Positions 46,328 to 56,328 are shown, numbered from the stretch's first letter. The stretch: DNA of 64,000 nucleotides from Leptospira fletcheri (GCF_004769195.1 NZ_RQET01000004.1:62001-126000); one strand, 5' to 3'. The notes: generated by a model not told the origin, from the letters alone. Program-made: numbers and translations.

Positions 46328-48864
46328 ATCGAAATTTCTTTTTCCGGGTCATGTTACGGGAGATCGGCTCGCGAAAATCCTCTTCTCTCCAAGTAATTTT
46401 AGCCGTCGCAATCGGAACCGGAGCCGTTCTTTCCGTTCATTCCTACAGGGAGCAACTTTCCAAAACCATATTAAACGAAGCCAAAAACATCATGGGAGCC
46501 GATCTAGTCGCCTCTTCCAGTTCGCCCTTTTCCCCTCGGCAGAAATCGTTTTTAAGGCAGGAATTGCCCCAAGGGACAAAATTCTCCGAATTGGTCCAAT
46601 TCCCTTCCATGCTGAGAAATCCGCATACCCAGGATTCCAGTCTTTCCTTGGTAAAGGCGGTAAAAGGAGAATATCCGTATTTCGGAGATGTTGTCACCGA
46701 TCCTCCCGGAGCTTACAGAAACTTAACTCGAGGAGAAGTTCTTTTAGAAGAAAGCTTAATCAAGAATCTCAAATTAAAAATCGGAGACCAGGTCAGATTG
46801 GGGGAAGCCTCCTTTCGACTCAAGGGAATGATTCTGAAAGAACCGGGTCTCGCAGGAAATTTCCTCTCTATGGCTCCAAGTTGTATCCTTCATAGGGATT
46901 CCTTGGAGAAAACCGGATTAGAACAGAGAGGATCTAGAATCAGTTACCAAAGTCCGATTTTATTGCCTAAATCCGAGGATGCACCCGCACTTAAAAAGAA
47001 GAAATTCAAGGAATTCGCAAAGAACGATCTGCTCTTGTACGAAAGCACGGAAGCCAATTCCGGATCCCAAAAATTCCTGGCGAATACTTTGGATTTCTTT
47101 TCTCTATTGGCATTATGCGCTTTCTTTTTGGGAGGGATTTCCATTCTTCTATCAAGCCGTGCGGGAATCAGAAGTAAGGCGAATTCGGTCTCGATCTATA
47201 AGTGTTTAGGCGCGTCACCGAATCTCGTAGTTTCCTTAGTGCTCGGAGAATTACTCCTGCTTTCCACGATCGGAGCCGTCTTAGGCTTCGGAGTCGGCAT
47301 ATTGGTTCAATACAAAATCCCTAATATAGCCGCTAGCGATTTTCCGTTTCAGCCGGAATTGCTTCCGAGTCCGAAAACGGCGCTTTGGGGATTCTTTTTA
47401 GCTTGGGTTGTGCCGCTCGCTTCCGCTTGGGATTCTCTTGCCAAAACCCGTTCCTTGAGTCCTCTCTACGCGTTGCGTTCCGATTTTGCGGAAGAGCTTC
47501 AGCCTTTACCCAAATTCGATTTGAGACAGATCCTTTCTTTCGGAACAGTCTACTTACTTTTTTTCGGTTTGGCTTGGTGGGAAACGGGAGATTGGCTCAA
47601 AGGAATTCTACTTTGCAGTCTTCTTTTATTTTTACCGGTCGTAATTTATTTCGGCACTTTGGTAGTGAGAAAATTGCTATCCTTCATCCTAGCTAAATTT
47701 GATTTTTCCCCCAGCATTAGGATGGCCTTACGAAAATTAGATAGGCCGCGTACCGGTTTGTCTTGGGTCGCAGTCGGATTGGGTTCCTCCTTATTCGTCC
47801 TTTTGCTCAGTTTGTTTATTGGCGATAGCCTATTAGAATATAGCGGAGCGAAGGATAAGGAAAGACGTCCCAATATGTTCGTCCTGGATATCCGGCCTGA
47901 ACAATTGGATTTCTTTATGCAATCCGCAACGAATCGTCATGCGGAAAAACTGATAACGGCTCCCGTTATCGGAGCAAGATTGGTTCGTATCAACGGGGAA
48001 CCGATCAAGAAAGAAGAAACGGAAGAGTCCGCTCTGAGAAGAGATTGGAGGTCTACCGCGCGAACCAGAGAATACTTTCTCTCTTATCGGGACACAACCT
48101 ATCCTACGGAAAAAGTTTCCGAAGGGGATTTCTGGAGAAAAGGAGAAGAGGACCAGATTTCCGTCGAAAAGGAATTTTCCAAAAATCTAAAAGTCGAACT
48201 AGGAGATAAGCTCACTTTCTCCATAGGAGGAGTGGAAGTTTCCGGAATGATCCGTAATTTTAGGACTGTGAATTGGTCCGACATGCGGCCAAATTTCGTC
48301 GTAATTTTTTCCCGAGGAATTTTGGAAAAGGCCCCGAAATTCTATCTGAGTTCCTTCCGATTGGAATCTCCGGAAGAACGATATAACTTACAGAAAGAAT
48401 TATTAAACGAATTCCCGAATTTAACGATAATAGATACCGAGAAAGCGGTCCAATCCTTTATAGGAATTCTGGAAAAGATTTCCTTTGCGATCCGCTGGAT
48501 GACTGGGCTGATCGTAATCTCCTCACTTTTGTTGATTTTATCCTCCTTGGAATTGAGCAGGAAGGAGCGCTTGGAAGAAACTTCCCTACTACGAATCCTA
48601 GGAGGAACAAAGGAATTTCTTCGTAAATATTTTCTGGGGGAAGCGCTCGTGCTTTCTCAGACTGCTTTTCTACTCGCGTTCGGATTGGTTTGGATCGCTT
48701 CCTATGTTCTGACGGATTTCGTCTTCGAAATTAGCGGAAGCGTTCCTTGGAAGGAGGCGGCTTTTGCTTACCTATTCACGAACTTGGCTGTGGTTGCCAT
48801 GTATTTCTGGACTTTGAGCGGAGAGTGGGAAAGAAGTCCTACTTTATATTTGAAGGAAATCTAA
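46324..48864 (+). CDS. FtsX-family ABC transporter permease (YbbP-like)
   Basis: An 846-residue membrane protein. After a first helix (SLQVILAVAIGTGAVLSVH) comes a large periplasmic domain (residues 40-250). A helix group follows around 260-460 and a second FtsX core near the C-terminus (WMTGLIVISSLLLILSSLEL, ALVLSQTAFLLAFGLVWIAS). The duplicated layout matches YbbP in the YbbA-YbbP system. With the ATPase upstream it forms a complete exporter. The substrate is unknown; related systems handle lipoproteins, lipids or esterified compounds. Confidence 0.87.
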   Translation: MNRNFFFRVMLREIGSRKSSSLQVILAVAIGTGAVLSVHSYREQLSKTILNEAKNIMGADLVASSSSPFSPRQKSFLRQELPQGTKFSELVQFPSMLRNPHTQDSSLSLVKAVKGEYPYFGDVVTDPPGAYRNLTRGEVLLEESLIKNLKLKIGDQVRLGEASFRLKGMILKEPGLAGNFLSMAPSCILHRDSLEKTGLEQRGSRISYQSPILLPKSEDAPALKKKKFKEFAKNDLLLYESTEANSGSQKFLANTLDFFSLLALCAFFLGGISILLSSRAGIRSKANSVSIYKCLGASPNLVVSLVLGELLLLSTIGAVLGFGVGILVQYKIPNIAASDFPFQPELLPSPKTALWGFFLAWVVPLASAWDSLAKTRSLSPLYALRSDFAEELQPLPKFDLRQILSFGTVYLLFFGLAWWETGDWLKGILLCSLLLFLPVVIYFGTLVVRKLLSFILAKFDFSPSIRMALRKLDRPRTGLSWVAVGLGSSLFVLLLSLFIGDSLLEYSGAKDKERRPNMFVLDIRPEQLDFFMQSATNRHAEKLITAPVIGARLVRINGEPIKKEETEESALRRDWRSTARTREYFLSYRDTTYPTEKVSEGDFWRKGEEDQISVEKEFSKNLKVELGDKLTFSIGGVEVSGMIRNFRTVNWSDMRPNFVVIFSRGILEKAPKFYLSSFRLESPEERYNLQKELLNEFPNLTIIDTEKAVQSFIGILEKISFAIRWMTGLIVISSLLLILSSLELSRKERLEETSLLRILGGTKEFLRKYFLGEALVLSQTAFLLAFGLVWIASYVLTDFVFEISGSVPWKEAAFAYLFTNLAVVAMYFWTLSGEWERSPTLYLKEI

Positions 48865-48881
48865 TAAAGGCGAATGAAGCA

Positions 48882-49012
48882 GGTTTCTTGTAGGAGTTCC
48901 TACAGGGTTTTGCTAAAAAAAATAGATTTTCAAAATCAAAAAAATCTGCTATTTAGCAAAAACCGGAGCGACGGGTACCACCGCACCGGCCCCCACCCAG
49001 AGTAGGGTGGGG
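48882..49012 (-). repeat. Composite dispersed repeat, copy 2 (inverted)
   Basis: Read on the minus strand, it repeats the order of copy 1. The 41-base GC-rich module (49012-48972) is identical to copy 1. The spacer contains CGGTTTTTG and GATTTTGAA, then the perfect palindrome TGTAGGAACTCCTACA (48904-48889), then AAGAAACC. The 41-base module forms the 3' end of the Cys-rich protein gene. The palindrome sits 25 bases after the ABC permease stop and might also terminate that operon. Confidence 0.85.
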
Positions 49013-49290
49013 CCCTCCTCATTCCTGAATCGTTCCTTCCCACGGAAAAGGGACGCAGAACATACCTTAGAATTGGACGCAGTCGGACAGGACGCCATGC
49101 CGGTTACCCTGCATCCTTTGCTTTCGCATCTTTTCCGAGTATCAAAGGAGTCGATTCCCGAAAACCTACAATAGTCCCTGCAAGAATCCGAACTTCCGAG
49201 TGCGCACAGATAACAACCGTCCGCAAAGAGATCCGAACTCAAAAAAACTGAAAGGAATAGAGCCAGAACGATCGATAACTTTATATTCAA
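48949..49290 (-). CDS. Cys-rich secreted protein with repeat-encoded C-terminus
   Basis: A 113-residue protein with a signal peptide (LSIVLALFLSVFLSSDLFA). The mature domain has eight Cys (GCYLCALG, SCRDYCR, KRCESKGC, ASCPTAS, KVC), likely forming disulfides in the periplasm or outside. From about residue 94 the sequence reads GPTLLWVGAGAVVPV, which is the 41-base dispersed repeat translated. The original end of the gene probably lay upstream of this insertion. The natural protein is likely about 90 residues. Function unknown. Confidence 0.65.
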   Translation of the reverse strand: MNIKLSIVLALFLSVFLSSDLFADGCYLCALGSSDSCRDYCRFSGIDSFDTRKRCESKGCRVTGMASCPTASNSKVCSASLFRGKERFRNEEGPTLLWVGAGAVVPVAPVFAK

Positions 49291-49321
49291 AAGGAATGTC
49301 CTCGGAAGAAATAGAAAACTA

Positions 49322-49349
49322 AATCTATTCCATTCCGGCGATTTGTCAA
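49322..49349 (-). promoter_or_regulatory. Sigma-70 type promoter of the Cys-rich protein gene
   Basis: On the minus strand, TTGACA (49349-49344), a 16-base spacer and TAGATT (49327-49322) precede the ATG by about 30 bases. The -35 overlaps the last codons of the broken DUF2721 gene. Confidence 0.6.
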
Positions 49350-49873
49350 GTTTTGGACGGGGAACCTGGTTCCGAAATCTTTCCTCGTCTTTCGTCCGCC
49401 TTTCCCTTCAAGAACTCGGCAAAATCGATTTGGCCGCTGATGAAACGAAGATTGTATCTGCTCTCGTACAAAAGAAGAACACTGGCCAAGAACAAAAAAA
49501 TTCCGCCGAGCAATGCCATCAAAGTCGGAATCCAGACTGCATCGGAGTGAAACGCGACCACAATTCCTAAACTTAAACTGGAAGTAACGAATCAGGAAGT
49601 GGCCATGTAAAGGGAAGCCATGGATCTTTGGATCAATCCCGCTCTTTTTCTCTGTATGGTTAACTGACTTTTAAGATAGAGAAGCCGCTCTGCGGGATAG
49701 GAAATCTTTCCCTCTACAAGCGCTTCTATTTCGGATTTCAACAGATTGACTCGATCGAAAATTCTGCCCAACCGGTTTGCGGTGGAAAAAATCAGACTTG
49801 CGCTTGCGGAAATCAGGACCGCAGGTGCAATCATGCCTGCCAGTATTTCCAAGCCGGGTAAAGAAGGGACCAT
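49346..49873 (-). pseudogene. DUF2721 membrane protein gene split by an in-frame TGA
   Basis: Two open pieces lie in the same frame, separated by a single TGA at 49594-49592. The first (93 codons) holds the DUF2721 start, PAVLISASASLIFSTANRLG and LKSQLTIQRKRAGLIQRSM. Directly after the stop the frame continues FVTSSLSLGIVVAFHSDAVW and a second membrane helix (LMALLGGIFLFLASVLLLYE). Joined, they give one protein of about 175 residues with the expected two-part layout. One base change (TGA from TTA, Leu) explains the break. A sequencing error or readthrough is possible. Confidence 0.8.
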
Positions 49874-49957
49874 CCCTCCGGAATCTTACGTGAATTCGGC
49901 TTTGTCCATCCGAATATTATAATATCCGCTTTTCCGCGGACCGAAACGGGGTCGATC

Positions 49958-50512
49958 CTAGTTTAGCAGCGGATCTTTGGTGTGTTCGACGAAATATTTG
50001 TACAATCCACCCTTGCTTTTCAGAGCTTCCTGCCAGGTCGTTTCCGGATCCGCGGTAAAAATCCATTCCGGCTTAGGATCGTGAACTACCCAAGATTTTC
50101 TTTCCATCTCTCCTTCGAGCTGGCCGGCTCCCCAGCCGGAGTATCCTTGGTACACGTTAAATCTGGTCTTGGTAGAGGATTCCAATAATTCGACCAACGC
50201 TTCGAAACTTCTGGCCAGGAACACGCCAGGGATTACTTCCACTCCCGGTTGCTTCAACTTGGGATTATCGTGCAGAATGGACACAAAAGTAGGATCCACC
50301 GGACCGCCGGAGTAGAGAGGCAAAGAACCGTCCATTCCTTCCGGGATCCCTTGGATAACGTCACTGAGCGAAACTTCCATTTTCTTATTCAGTACCAACC
50401 CGAAAGCGCCTGCCTGGTCTTGTTCCACTAATAGTATGACCGTACGATTGAAATAATCCGTCACTATGGAGGAATTGGAAATTAGAACTTTGCCGCCGAA
50501 ATTGTTTTCCAT
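49958..50512 (-). CDS. algH: AlgH/UPF0301 family protein (DUF179)
   Basis: A 184-residue protein of the YqgE/AlgH family. GKVLISNSSIVTDYFNRTVI opens the domain, DQAGAFGLVLNKKMEVSL and LPLYSGGPVDPTFVSILH are family blocks, and YQGYSGWGAGQLEGEMERKS and WVVHDPKPEWIF close it. The fold is known, but the biochemical role is not; in Pseudomonas it affects alginate gene expression. It lies 9 bases after the oxidoreductase gene in the extended dnaJ operon. Confidence 0.92.
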   Translation of the reverse strand: MENNFGGKVLISNSSIVTDYFNRTVILLVEQDQAGAFGLVLNKKMEVSLSDVIQGIPEGMDGSLPLYSGGPVDPTFVSILHDNPKLKQPGVEVIPGVFLARSFEALVELLESSTKTRFNVYQGYSGWGAGQLEGEMERKSWVVHDPKPEWIFTADPETTWQEALKSKGGLYKYFVEHTKDPLLN

Positions 50513-50521
50513 ATTTCTGGT

Positions 50522-51481
50522 TTAATTATTATGAATCTCTTCTAAAATCCGGTAAGCGATTTCCAAAGTCTGAATGTCGGACTGTCCGTAAACGATCGGA
50601 TCCGTTTCCTTTCGGATGCATTTAACGAAATGTTCCTGCTCTTGTTTGAGAGGATTATCCTTGTGCACGAAGATCTTTTCGACGATCGATTCCTGACGAT
50701 ATTTGATCTCGCCCGTCCGGAGTAGGATATCAGAAGTGGCCTGTCTATGAAGCTCTATTTCCTGGTCCGAGAAATCCAGGGTAATATAGACGTCCTGTTG
50801 GGAAACGTTCAAAGTGCGGATTTTGGATTGAGTACAACGGCTCGCCGAAATGTTCGCGATCGTCCCGTTTTCGAAATGTAGAACGACCGAAGCTATATCT
50901 TCGTGCTCGGAAACCACCTTGGCCCCCACTGCGTTGAGGTGCTTCACGGGAGATTTCACTAGATTCAAAACGATGTCGATATCGTGTATCATCATATCCA
51001 GCACCACCCCCACGTCCTTAATTCTAGGGTTGAAGGGAGCGAGTCTTCTAGATTCGACCAAGAGGGGTTGGACCGCGATTTTTCCCAGTTCCAATACCGC
51101 TCCATTAAAACGTTCTACGTGACCCACCAAAAGGACTCGGTCGTTCTTTAAGGATAATTCGACGAGTTCTTTTGCTTGTTCCAACGTCTCCGCAATCGGC
51201 TTTTCGACAAGTACGTGTTTTCCGGCAAGAAGCGCCTTCTTTCCGATTTCGTGGTGTAGAAAGGTAGGAACCGCAACGATAACGGCTTCCACTTTTTGCA
51301 TCAGATCCTCTAAGGAAGAAAAGGCCGAAGTTTTGTGCTTTTCGGCCATTTGTTTCGCCCGTTCTCCGTCCGCGTCGTAAATTCCGACAAGTTCGGCGTC
51401 ACTTAATGTTTTTGCTACGTTTACGTGATACTGACCCATGTGACCGGTGCCGATCACACCGATTTTGACTCTATCAGTCAT
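50522..51481 (-). CDS. Gfo/Idh/MocA-family oxidoreductase
   Basis: A 319-residue NAD(P)-dependent dehydrogenase. IGVIGTGHMGQYHVNVAKTL is the Rossmann loop, ALLAGKHVLVEKPIAETLEQA holds the EKP motif, and VLDMMIHDIDIVLNLV contains the catalytic His-Asp region. The substrate is probably a sugar or sugar nucleotide, but this is not determined. It starts 24 bases after dnaJ, so it is likely part of the chaperone transcript. No functional link with chaperones is known. Confidence 0.9.
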   Translation of the reverse strand: MTDRVKIGVIGTGHMGQYHVNVAKTLSDAELVGIYDADGERAKQMAEKHKTSAFSSLEDLMQKVEAVIVAVPTFLHHEIGKKALLAGKHVLVEKPIAETLEQAKELVELSLKNDRVLLVGHVERFNGAVLELGKIAVQPLLVESRRLAPFNPRIKDVGVVLDMMIHDIDIVLNLVKSPVKHLNAVGAKVVSEHEDIASVVLHFENGTIANISASRCTQSKIRTLNVSQQDVYITLDFSDQEIELHRQATSDILLRTGEIKYRQESIVEKIFVHKDNPLKQEQEHFVKCIRKETDPIVYGQSDIQTLEIAYRILEEIHNN

Positions 51482-51505
51482 GAATGTTCCTTTTACTTAG
51501 AGGTT

Positions 51506-52621
51506 TTATTTATTCGTGAATATCTTGCCCTTGGAACCCGGCAGACCTTCTCCCGACTCCCTGGCAAACTCTTCGATCAATTCCCGTTGGCGACGTGAAA
51601 GTTTTTTAGGTATTTCGATCTTTACGACGACGTGTTGATCCCCTTTTCCGTAGCCTCCAAGGTAAGGAATCCCGTGACCTTTTAAACGGAATACCTGACC
51701 GGACTCGGTTCCTTCCGGAATCTTCATCTTCACTTTCTTACCGTCTATGGTAGGAACTTCGATGTCTCCTCCCAGAATCGCCTGGGTCAGACTGATCTTC
51801 TTGTTCAAGATCAGATCGTTGGCTTGTCGCTCGAATAATTCGTGTTTTTTAATATGTGTTACCACATACAGATCGCCGTGAGGCCCGCCATTCGGTCCGG
51901 CTTCGCCTTCTCCCGATACTTTCAGACGACTTCCGGATTCGATTCCTGGGGGAATTTTGATGTTAATGGTGCGCCTTTTTTCCACGAGTCCCTGACCGTG
52001 ACAAGTCTTACAAGGATTCGATATGATCGTCCCTTTGCCCCTACAGGTTCCGCAAGTAGTGGCTACGGAAAAGAAACCTTGGGATCTACGGATTTGTCCG
52101 GAGCCGCCACAATCGGGACAAGTCGTCGGGGCGCTGCCTTTCGCTGCTCCCGACCCGCCACAATCGGAACAGGTTTCCAGACGGGGAATTTCGATCTTAT
52201 ATTCGCGACCGAGAGCGGCGTCCTCTAGAGATACTTCCAGATTATAGCGCAGATCCGATCCTCTCTGAGGGCCGCCCCGCCTAGTTCCGCCACCCCGGGC
52301 GCCTCCGAAAAAGTCTCCGAAGATATCTCCGAAATCCCCGAAAATATCGGAAAAGTCCGTATAGGCTCCTGCCCCGAAGCCTCCGGGTCCCCCTGCTCCT
52401 AAGCCTGCCTTGCCGTATTGGTCATAGGCCTGACGTTTCTTAGGATCGCGAAGAACCTCGTACGCTTCCGTTGCCTCTTTAAACTTTTCCTCGGATGCCT
52501 TATCTCCCTTGTTTTTATCCGGGTGATATTTTATGGCTAGCTTCCGGTACGCGGCCTTGATTTCATCGTCGGTCGCGCCCTGGGCCACTCCTAGGATTTC
52601 GTAGTAACTTCTTTCACTCAT
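51506..52621 (-). CDS. dnaJ: Chaperone DnaJ
   Basis: The 371-residue Hsp40 has a J domain (residues 1-70, HPD in [12 protein letters not shown]) and a Gly/Phe-rich linker (about 75-125). The zinc domain has four C-x2-C-x-G-x-G units ([32 protein letters not shown]). It stimulates DnaK ATPase and delivers unfolded clients. It starts 7 bases after dnaK in the hrcA-grpE-dnaK-dnaJ operon. Confidence 0.98.
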   Translation of the reverse strand: MSERSYYEILGVAQGATDDEIKAAYRKLAIKYHPDKNKGDKASEEKFKEATEAYEVLRDPKKRQAYDQYGKAGLGAGGPGGFGAGAYTDFSDIFGDFGDIFGDFFGGARGGGTRRGGPQRGSDLRYNLEVSLEDAALGREYKIEIPRLETCSDCGGSGAAKGSAPTTCPDCGGSGQIRRSQGFFSVATTCGTCRGKGTIISNPCKTCHGQGLVEKRRTINIKIPPGIESGSRLKVSGEGEAGPNGGPHGDLYVVTHIKKHELFERQANDLILNKKISLTQAILGGDIEVPTIDGKKVKMKIPEGTESGQVFRLKGHGIPYLGGYGKGDQHVVVKIEIPKKLSRRQRELIEEFARESGEGLPGSKGKIFTNK

Positions 52622-52628
52622 CGGCTAC

Positions 52629-54563
52629 TTACTTTTTATCATCGTCTACCACGGTATAGTCCGCGTCCACGACCTTTTCCCCATTCTCTTTAGTTTTCTC
52701 TTCTGCCTTAGATCCGTTTTCCGGTCCCGCGCCTGGGCCCGCATTTTCGGAAGTTCCGCCTTGAGAGTAGATCTTCGAGCCGATCTCCGAAGCCAGTTTG
52801 GAAACCGAAGTTTTTGCCGCGTTGATCCGGGCGATATCTCCGGACTCGATCGCTTCCCTAGCTCTCTTGACTTCGTCGGTAGCAAGTTGTTTCTCGCTGT
52901 CGCTGATCTTATCTCCCGCTTCGGTTACAGCTTTTTCCAAGGAATAAGCCAACGTATCGAGTTCGTTCTTTGCTTCCACGAGTTCCCGAGAGGCCTTGTC
53001 CGCTGCGGCGTGAGCTTCCGCGTCTTTTACCATTTTGGAGATCTCGTCTTCCGACAATCCGGAGGAAGACTCGATACGGATCTTCTGCTCTTTACCGGTT
53101 CCCAAATCCTTAGCGGACACGTGAACGATACCGTTCGCGTCTATATCGAAAGTCACTTCGATCTGAGGCACTCCTCGCGGAGCTGGAGCGATTCCGATCA
53201 GATCGAACCTTCCTAACGTACGATTGTCCTTTGCCATATCCCGTTCACCTTGCAGAACGTGGATGGAAACCGCGTTTTGGTTGTCCGCTGCGGTGGAAAA
53301 GACCTGGGATTTTTTCGTAGGAATCGTAGTGTTCCGTTCGATCAACTTGGTCATCACCCCTCCGAGAGTTTCTATTCCCAGAGAAAGAGGAGTGACGTCC
53401 AAAAGAAGAACGTCCGAAACTTCTCCTGCCAAAACCCCGCCCTGAATCGCCGCACCGATCGCGACCACTTCGTCCGGATTCACGGAGCGATTCGGTTCTT
53501 TTCCGAAAGTCGCCTTTACCAACTCCTGGACCGCGGGAATCCGAGTCGATCCTCCAACCAGAATGACCTCATCCACTTCGCTGGCCTTCATGCCTGCGTC
53601 TCGGAGAGCGTTTTCACAAGGAATCCTCGTTCTTTCCACGAGAGCCTTCGTAAGCTGGTCGAACTTGGCTCGAGTCAAATTCATATCCAAATGCTTCGGG
53701 CCAGTCGCATCCGCAGTGATGAATGGAAGATTGATCTGAGTGGCCATGGTTCCGGAAAGCTCGATCTTCGCTTTTTCCGCAGCCTCTTTCAGACGCTGAA
53801 CCGTATTCTTATCCTGAGAGATATCGATTCCATACTGCTTCTTGAATTCGTCGATCATCCATTCCATGATGACCATATCGAAATCGTCCCCACCCAAATG
53901 GGTATCTCCGTTCGTAGACTTGACTTCGAAGACTCCGTCTCCGAGTTCCAGGATGGAAATGTCGAAGGTTCCTCCGCCCAAGTCGTAGACCGCAATCTTA
54001 GCGTTACTCTTCTTTTTATCGAATCCGTATGCGAGAGCCGCCGCGGTCGGTTCGTTGATGATACGTTCCACTTCGAGACCGGCGATTCTTCCCGCATCTT
54101 TGGTTGCCTGGCGTTGCTCGTCGTTAAAGTACGCCGGTACGGTAATCACGGCCTTGGTAACTTTATGACCTAGATAATCCTCGGCGGTCTGTTTCATCTT
54201 TTGAAGCACCCGGGCGGAAATCTCCTGCGGAGTGAATTCCCCGCTAGCGGTTTCGAACTTCACACCATCATTTCCGCTGCGAATGACCTTGTAAGAGACG
54301 TGTTTCATCTCCTGCTCGGCTTCGTTGAATCTGCGTCCGATAAAACGCTTTGCGGAACGGATCGTATTTACCGCGTTGGTGATAGCCTGGTTTTTCGCGA
54401 ATTGTCCGACTAAGGTTTCTCCTTTCGCGGTAAAGGCTACTATGGACGGAGTCGTCCGAGAGCCTTCAGAATTTTGTATAACTACAGGATCTCCGCCTTC
54501 CATAACGGCCACGCAAGAGTTCGTGGTTCCCAAATCGATTCCGATGATCTTTTCTTTTGACAT
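52629..54563 (-). CDS. dnaK: Chaperone DnaK (Hsp70)
   Basis: A 644-residue Hsp70. [38 protein letters not shown] and [17 protein letters not shown] are the three classical signatures of the nucleotide-binding domain. Substrate-binding and lid domains follow, and the tail ends in the acidic [12 protein letters not shown]. It works with DnaJ and GrpE in folding and in heat-shock control. The start is 36 bases after the grpE stop, with no separate promoter evident. Confidence 0.99.
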   Translation of the reverse strand: MSKEKIIGIDLGTTNSCVAVMEGGDPVVIQNSEGSRTTPSIVAFTAKGETLVGQFAKNQAITNAVNTIRSAKRFIGRRFNEAEQEMKHVSYKVIRSGNDGVKFETASGEFTPQEISARVLQKMKQTAEDYLGHKVTKAVITVPAYFNDEQRQATKDAGRIAGLEVERIINEPTAAALAYGFDKKKSNAKIAVYDLGGGTFDISILELGDGVFEVKSTNGDTHLGGDDFDMVIMEWMIDEFKKQYGIDISQDKNTVQRLKEAAEKAKIELSGTMATQINLPFITADATGPKHLDMNLTRAKFDQLTKALVERTRIPCENALRDAGMKASEVDEVILVGGSTRIPAVQELVKATFGKEPNRSVNPDEVVAIGAAIQGGVLAGEVSDVLLLDVTPLSLGIETLGGVMTKLIERNTTIPTKKSQVFSTAADNQNAVSIHVLQGERDMAKDNRTLGRFDLIGIAPAPRGVPQIEVTFDIDANGIVHVSAKDLGTGKEQKIRIESSSGLSEDEISKMVKDAEAHAAADKASRELVEAKNELDTLAYSLEKAVTEAGDKISDSEKQLATDEVKRAREAIESGDIARINAAKTSVSKLASEIGSKIYSQGGTSENAGPGAGPENGSKAEEKTKENGEKVVDADYTVVDDDKK

Positions 54564-54599
54564 GTTGGTATCTCCTTACTTGTACCTATAAAAAGTTCG

Positions 54600-55274
54600 C
54601 TAAGCTTTCGGTTTTCCGATCCGAACCCGCGCGGGTCTCAGGGAAAACTTTTCCTCGTTTTCTTTCAGAAAGAAACCTGCCTGATAAACCTCGATCACGG
54701 TTTCTTCGGCGTATTTGTCCCCTTCCTCCGAGGATAACGCTTCCATCGTAGTGGGGTCGAAAGGTTCTCCTTGCGGATAAAAACGATAAACATTTGATTT
54801 TTCTAATACAGAATAAAATTCCTTAAGAATCATTCCTACGCCGTCAATGAAGGGTTTTACCTCTTCCGTCAGCGAAGCGTTGGAACCGACACGATCCAAA
54901 TTGTCGATCGGATTCAGGAATCCTGCGACCATGGACTTAACGGCTTCCCTTTTGATGTTCAGAAATTCCTGGGAAGATCTTCTTTTGTAATTCTGAAACT
55001 CGGCCCTTTCCCTGGCCCAAGAATCCTTTAAGGATTCTATTTCCTTCTTTGCCGCCTCCAATTCCTTTCGAATCGGATCGTCGGCCAGTTCCGGTTTTGC
55101 GGATTCCGGTTGCGCTGCCGCATTTTCTTCCCGGTCCGTAACGGTTTCTTCCTGACTCATTTCCTTCTCTTGTCCTTGATTGAATTCATTCCGCGCTTTT
55201 TCGGACCTCGATTCCGCGTATTTCGAGGTGTCGTCGGATCCTGAGTCGGAAATTTTCTGATCCCGGGTTTCCAC
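54600..55274 (-). CDS. grpE: Nucleotide exchange factor GrpE
   Basis: A 224-residue protein with a long Glu/Gln-rich N-terminal coiled coil (residues 1-95). The GrpE core follows: RAEFQNYKRRSSQEF, FLNPIDNLDRVGSN, FYPQGEPFDPTTMEALS and VIEVYQAGFFLKE, ending RPARVRIGKP. GrpE releases ADP from DnaK. The start is a GTG with TAGGAG seven bases upstream. It begins 14 bases after hrcA. Confidence 0.96.
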   Translation of the reverse strand: METRDQKISDSGSDDTSKYAESRSEKARNEFNQGQEKEMSQEETVTDREENAAAQPESAKPELADDPIRKELEAAKKEIESLKDSWARERAEFQNYKRRSSQEFLNIKREAVKSMVAGFLNPIDNLDRVGSNASLTEEVKPFIDGVGMILKEFYSVLEKSNVYRFYPQGEPFDPTTMEALSSEEGDKYAEETVIEVYQAGFFLKENEEKFSLRPARVRIGKPKA

Positions 55275-55288
55275 GTCATGACTCCTAA

Positions 55289-56317
55289 TTATTTACTGAT
55301 ACGGGTTACCATCTCGGACACCAACTTGGACGTGAAGTCCACCAACGGTAGGGCTCGATTATAGTCCATTCGTTGCGGTCCGATGATCCCCATGGATCCT
55401 ATCCTTTTTTCTCCCATACGATAACTGGAAGTGATGATGCTGACTCCTCCCATCAACCCGTCTCCGTCCTTTCCGATTACGGCATACACTCCGTCTTGTT
55501 CCGAATACTCCCCGAACATTTCGCGTAAAAATATCTTGTCGTCCAAAAGGGAAAGGACTTGATTCAGCTTCTGCTCTTCGTCTCGGAATCTTCCATAAAG
55601 GTTTTTTAAACCGTCTATATAAACGCTGACTTCGGAATTGTCCGGCGTCATCGCCGCAGAGATGACTTCCGAAACCTTCGAAAAATGTTCCGGTCCGTCT
55701 TTCCGTTTCAGGAGCTTCGGAATCACGGCCTCCTGAATTTCGAACATATCATAACCCTTGGCGTTATCGTTCAGATATTTAGAAATCTGATAGAGTTCTT
55801 CCTGGCTATAGTTCCGATCCAGAAAAACGCTCCGATGAACCACAGCCCCGGACCGCATCACCATAATCATGAGGACCTCGTCCCCGTGAACGTGAATGAG
55901 TTCCACATGTTTGAGAGTATCGAGACTTTTCGCCGGTCCGAGAACGACTCCTGCCGAATTGGAAAGATTGGCAAGAACGCTAGCGGTCGCCTTCAGAATC
56001 TGATCCAGCTTGAACTGCATTTTCAGATATTCCTCTTGGATCCGCTGTTTTTCCTTTATGGTCAGCTCGTAAAGAACCACCAAAGAATCCACATAAAACC
56101 TGTATCCGCTCTCCGTAGGAATTCTCCCGCCGGAAGTATGACGGGAGGCCAAAAATCCCAGATCCTCCAGTTCTTTTAAAACGGAGCGGATGGAAGCAGG
56201 AGACAATCCTATATCGTGCTTATCGAATAGGGTTTTTGAACCCACCGGACGGTTCTCCAAAATAAACTCGTCTACGGTCGCCTTCAGAATCATCCTATGT
56301 CGTGGAGAGAGTTCCAT
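55289..56317 (-). CDS. hrcA: Heat-inducible transcription repressor HrcA
   Basis: About 342 residues starting MELSPRHRMILKATVDEFI. The frame is open to 56344, but that ATG lies inside the CIRCE element, so the ATG at 56317 is preferred (56326 also possible). The N-terminal winged helix (LSPASIRSVLKELEDLGF, ASRHTSGGRIPTESGYRFYV) binds CIRCE. The C-terminal GAF-like part includes GIIGPQRMDYNRALPLVDF. GroEL normally helps HrcA fold, and heat titrates GroEL away. It is the first gene of the chaperone operon and represses it. Confidence 0.95.
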   Translation of the reverse strand: MELSPRHRMILKATVDEFILENRPVGSKTLFDKHDIGLSPASIRSVLKELEDLGFLASRHTSGGRIPTESGYRFYVDSLVVLYELTIKEKQRIQEEYLKMQFKLDQILKATASVLANLSNSAGVVLGPAKSLDTLKHVELIHVHGDEVLMIMVMRSGAVVHRSVFLDRNYSQEELYQISKYLNDNAKGYDMFEIQEAVIPKLLKRKDGPEHFSKVSEVISAAMTPDNSEVSVYIDGLKNLYGRFRDEEQKLNQVLSLLDDKIFLREMFGEYSEQDGVYAVIGKDGDGLMGGVSIITSSYRMGEKRIGSMGIIGPQRMDYNRALPLVDFTSKLVSEMVTRISK

Positions 56318-56328
56318 GCCTGCCATCT

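Noticed and set aside
49592..49594. In-frame TGA as a selenocysteine codon
   Set aside because: The position falls in a hydrophobic segment where Leu is expected, and no SECIS-like hairpin follows; a nonsense change or sequencing error is simpler.
53250..54173. 307-codon plus-strand open frame
   Set aside because: It is the complement of dnaK, whose protein signatures are unmistakable.
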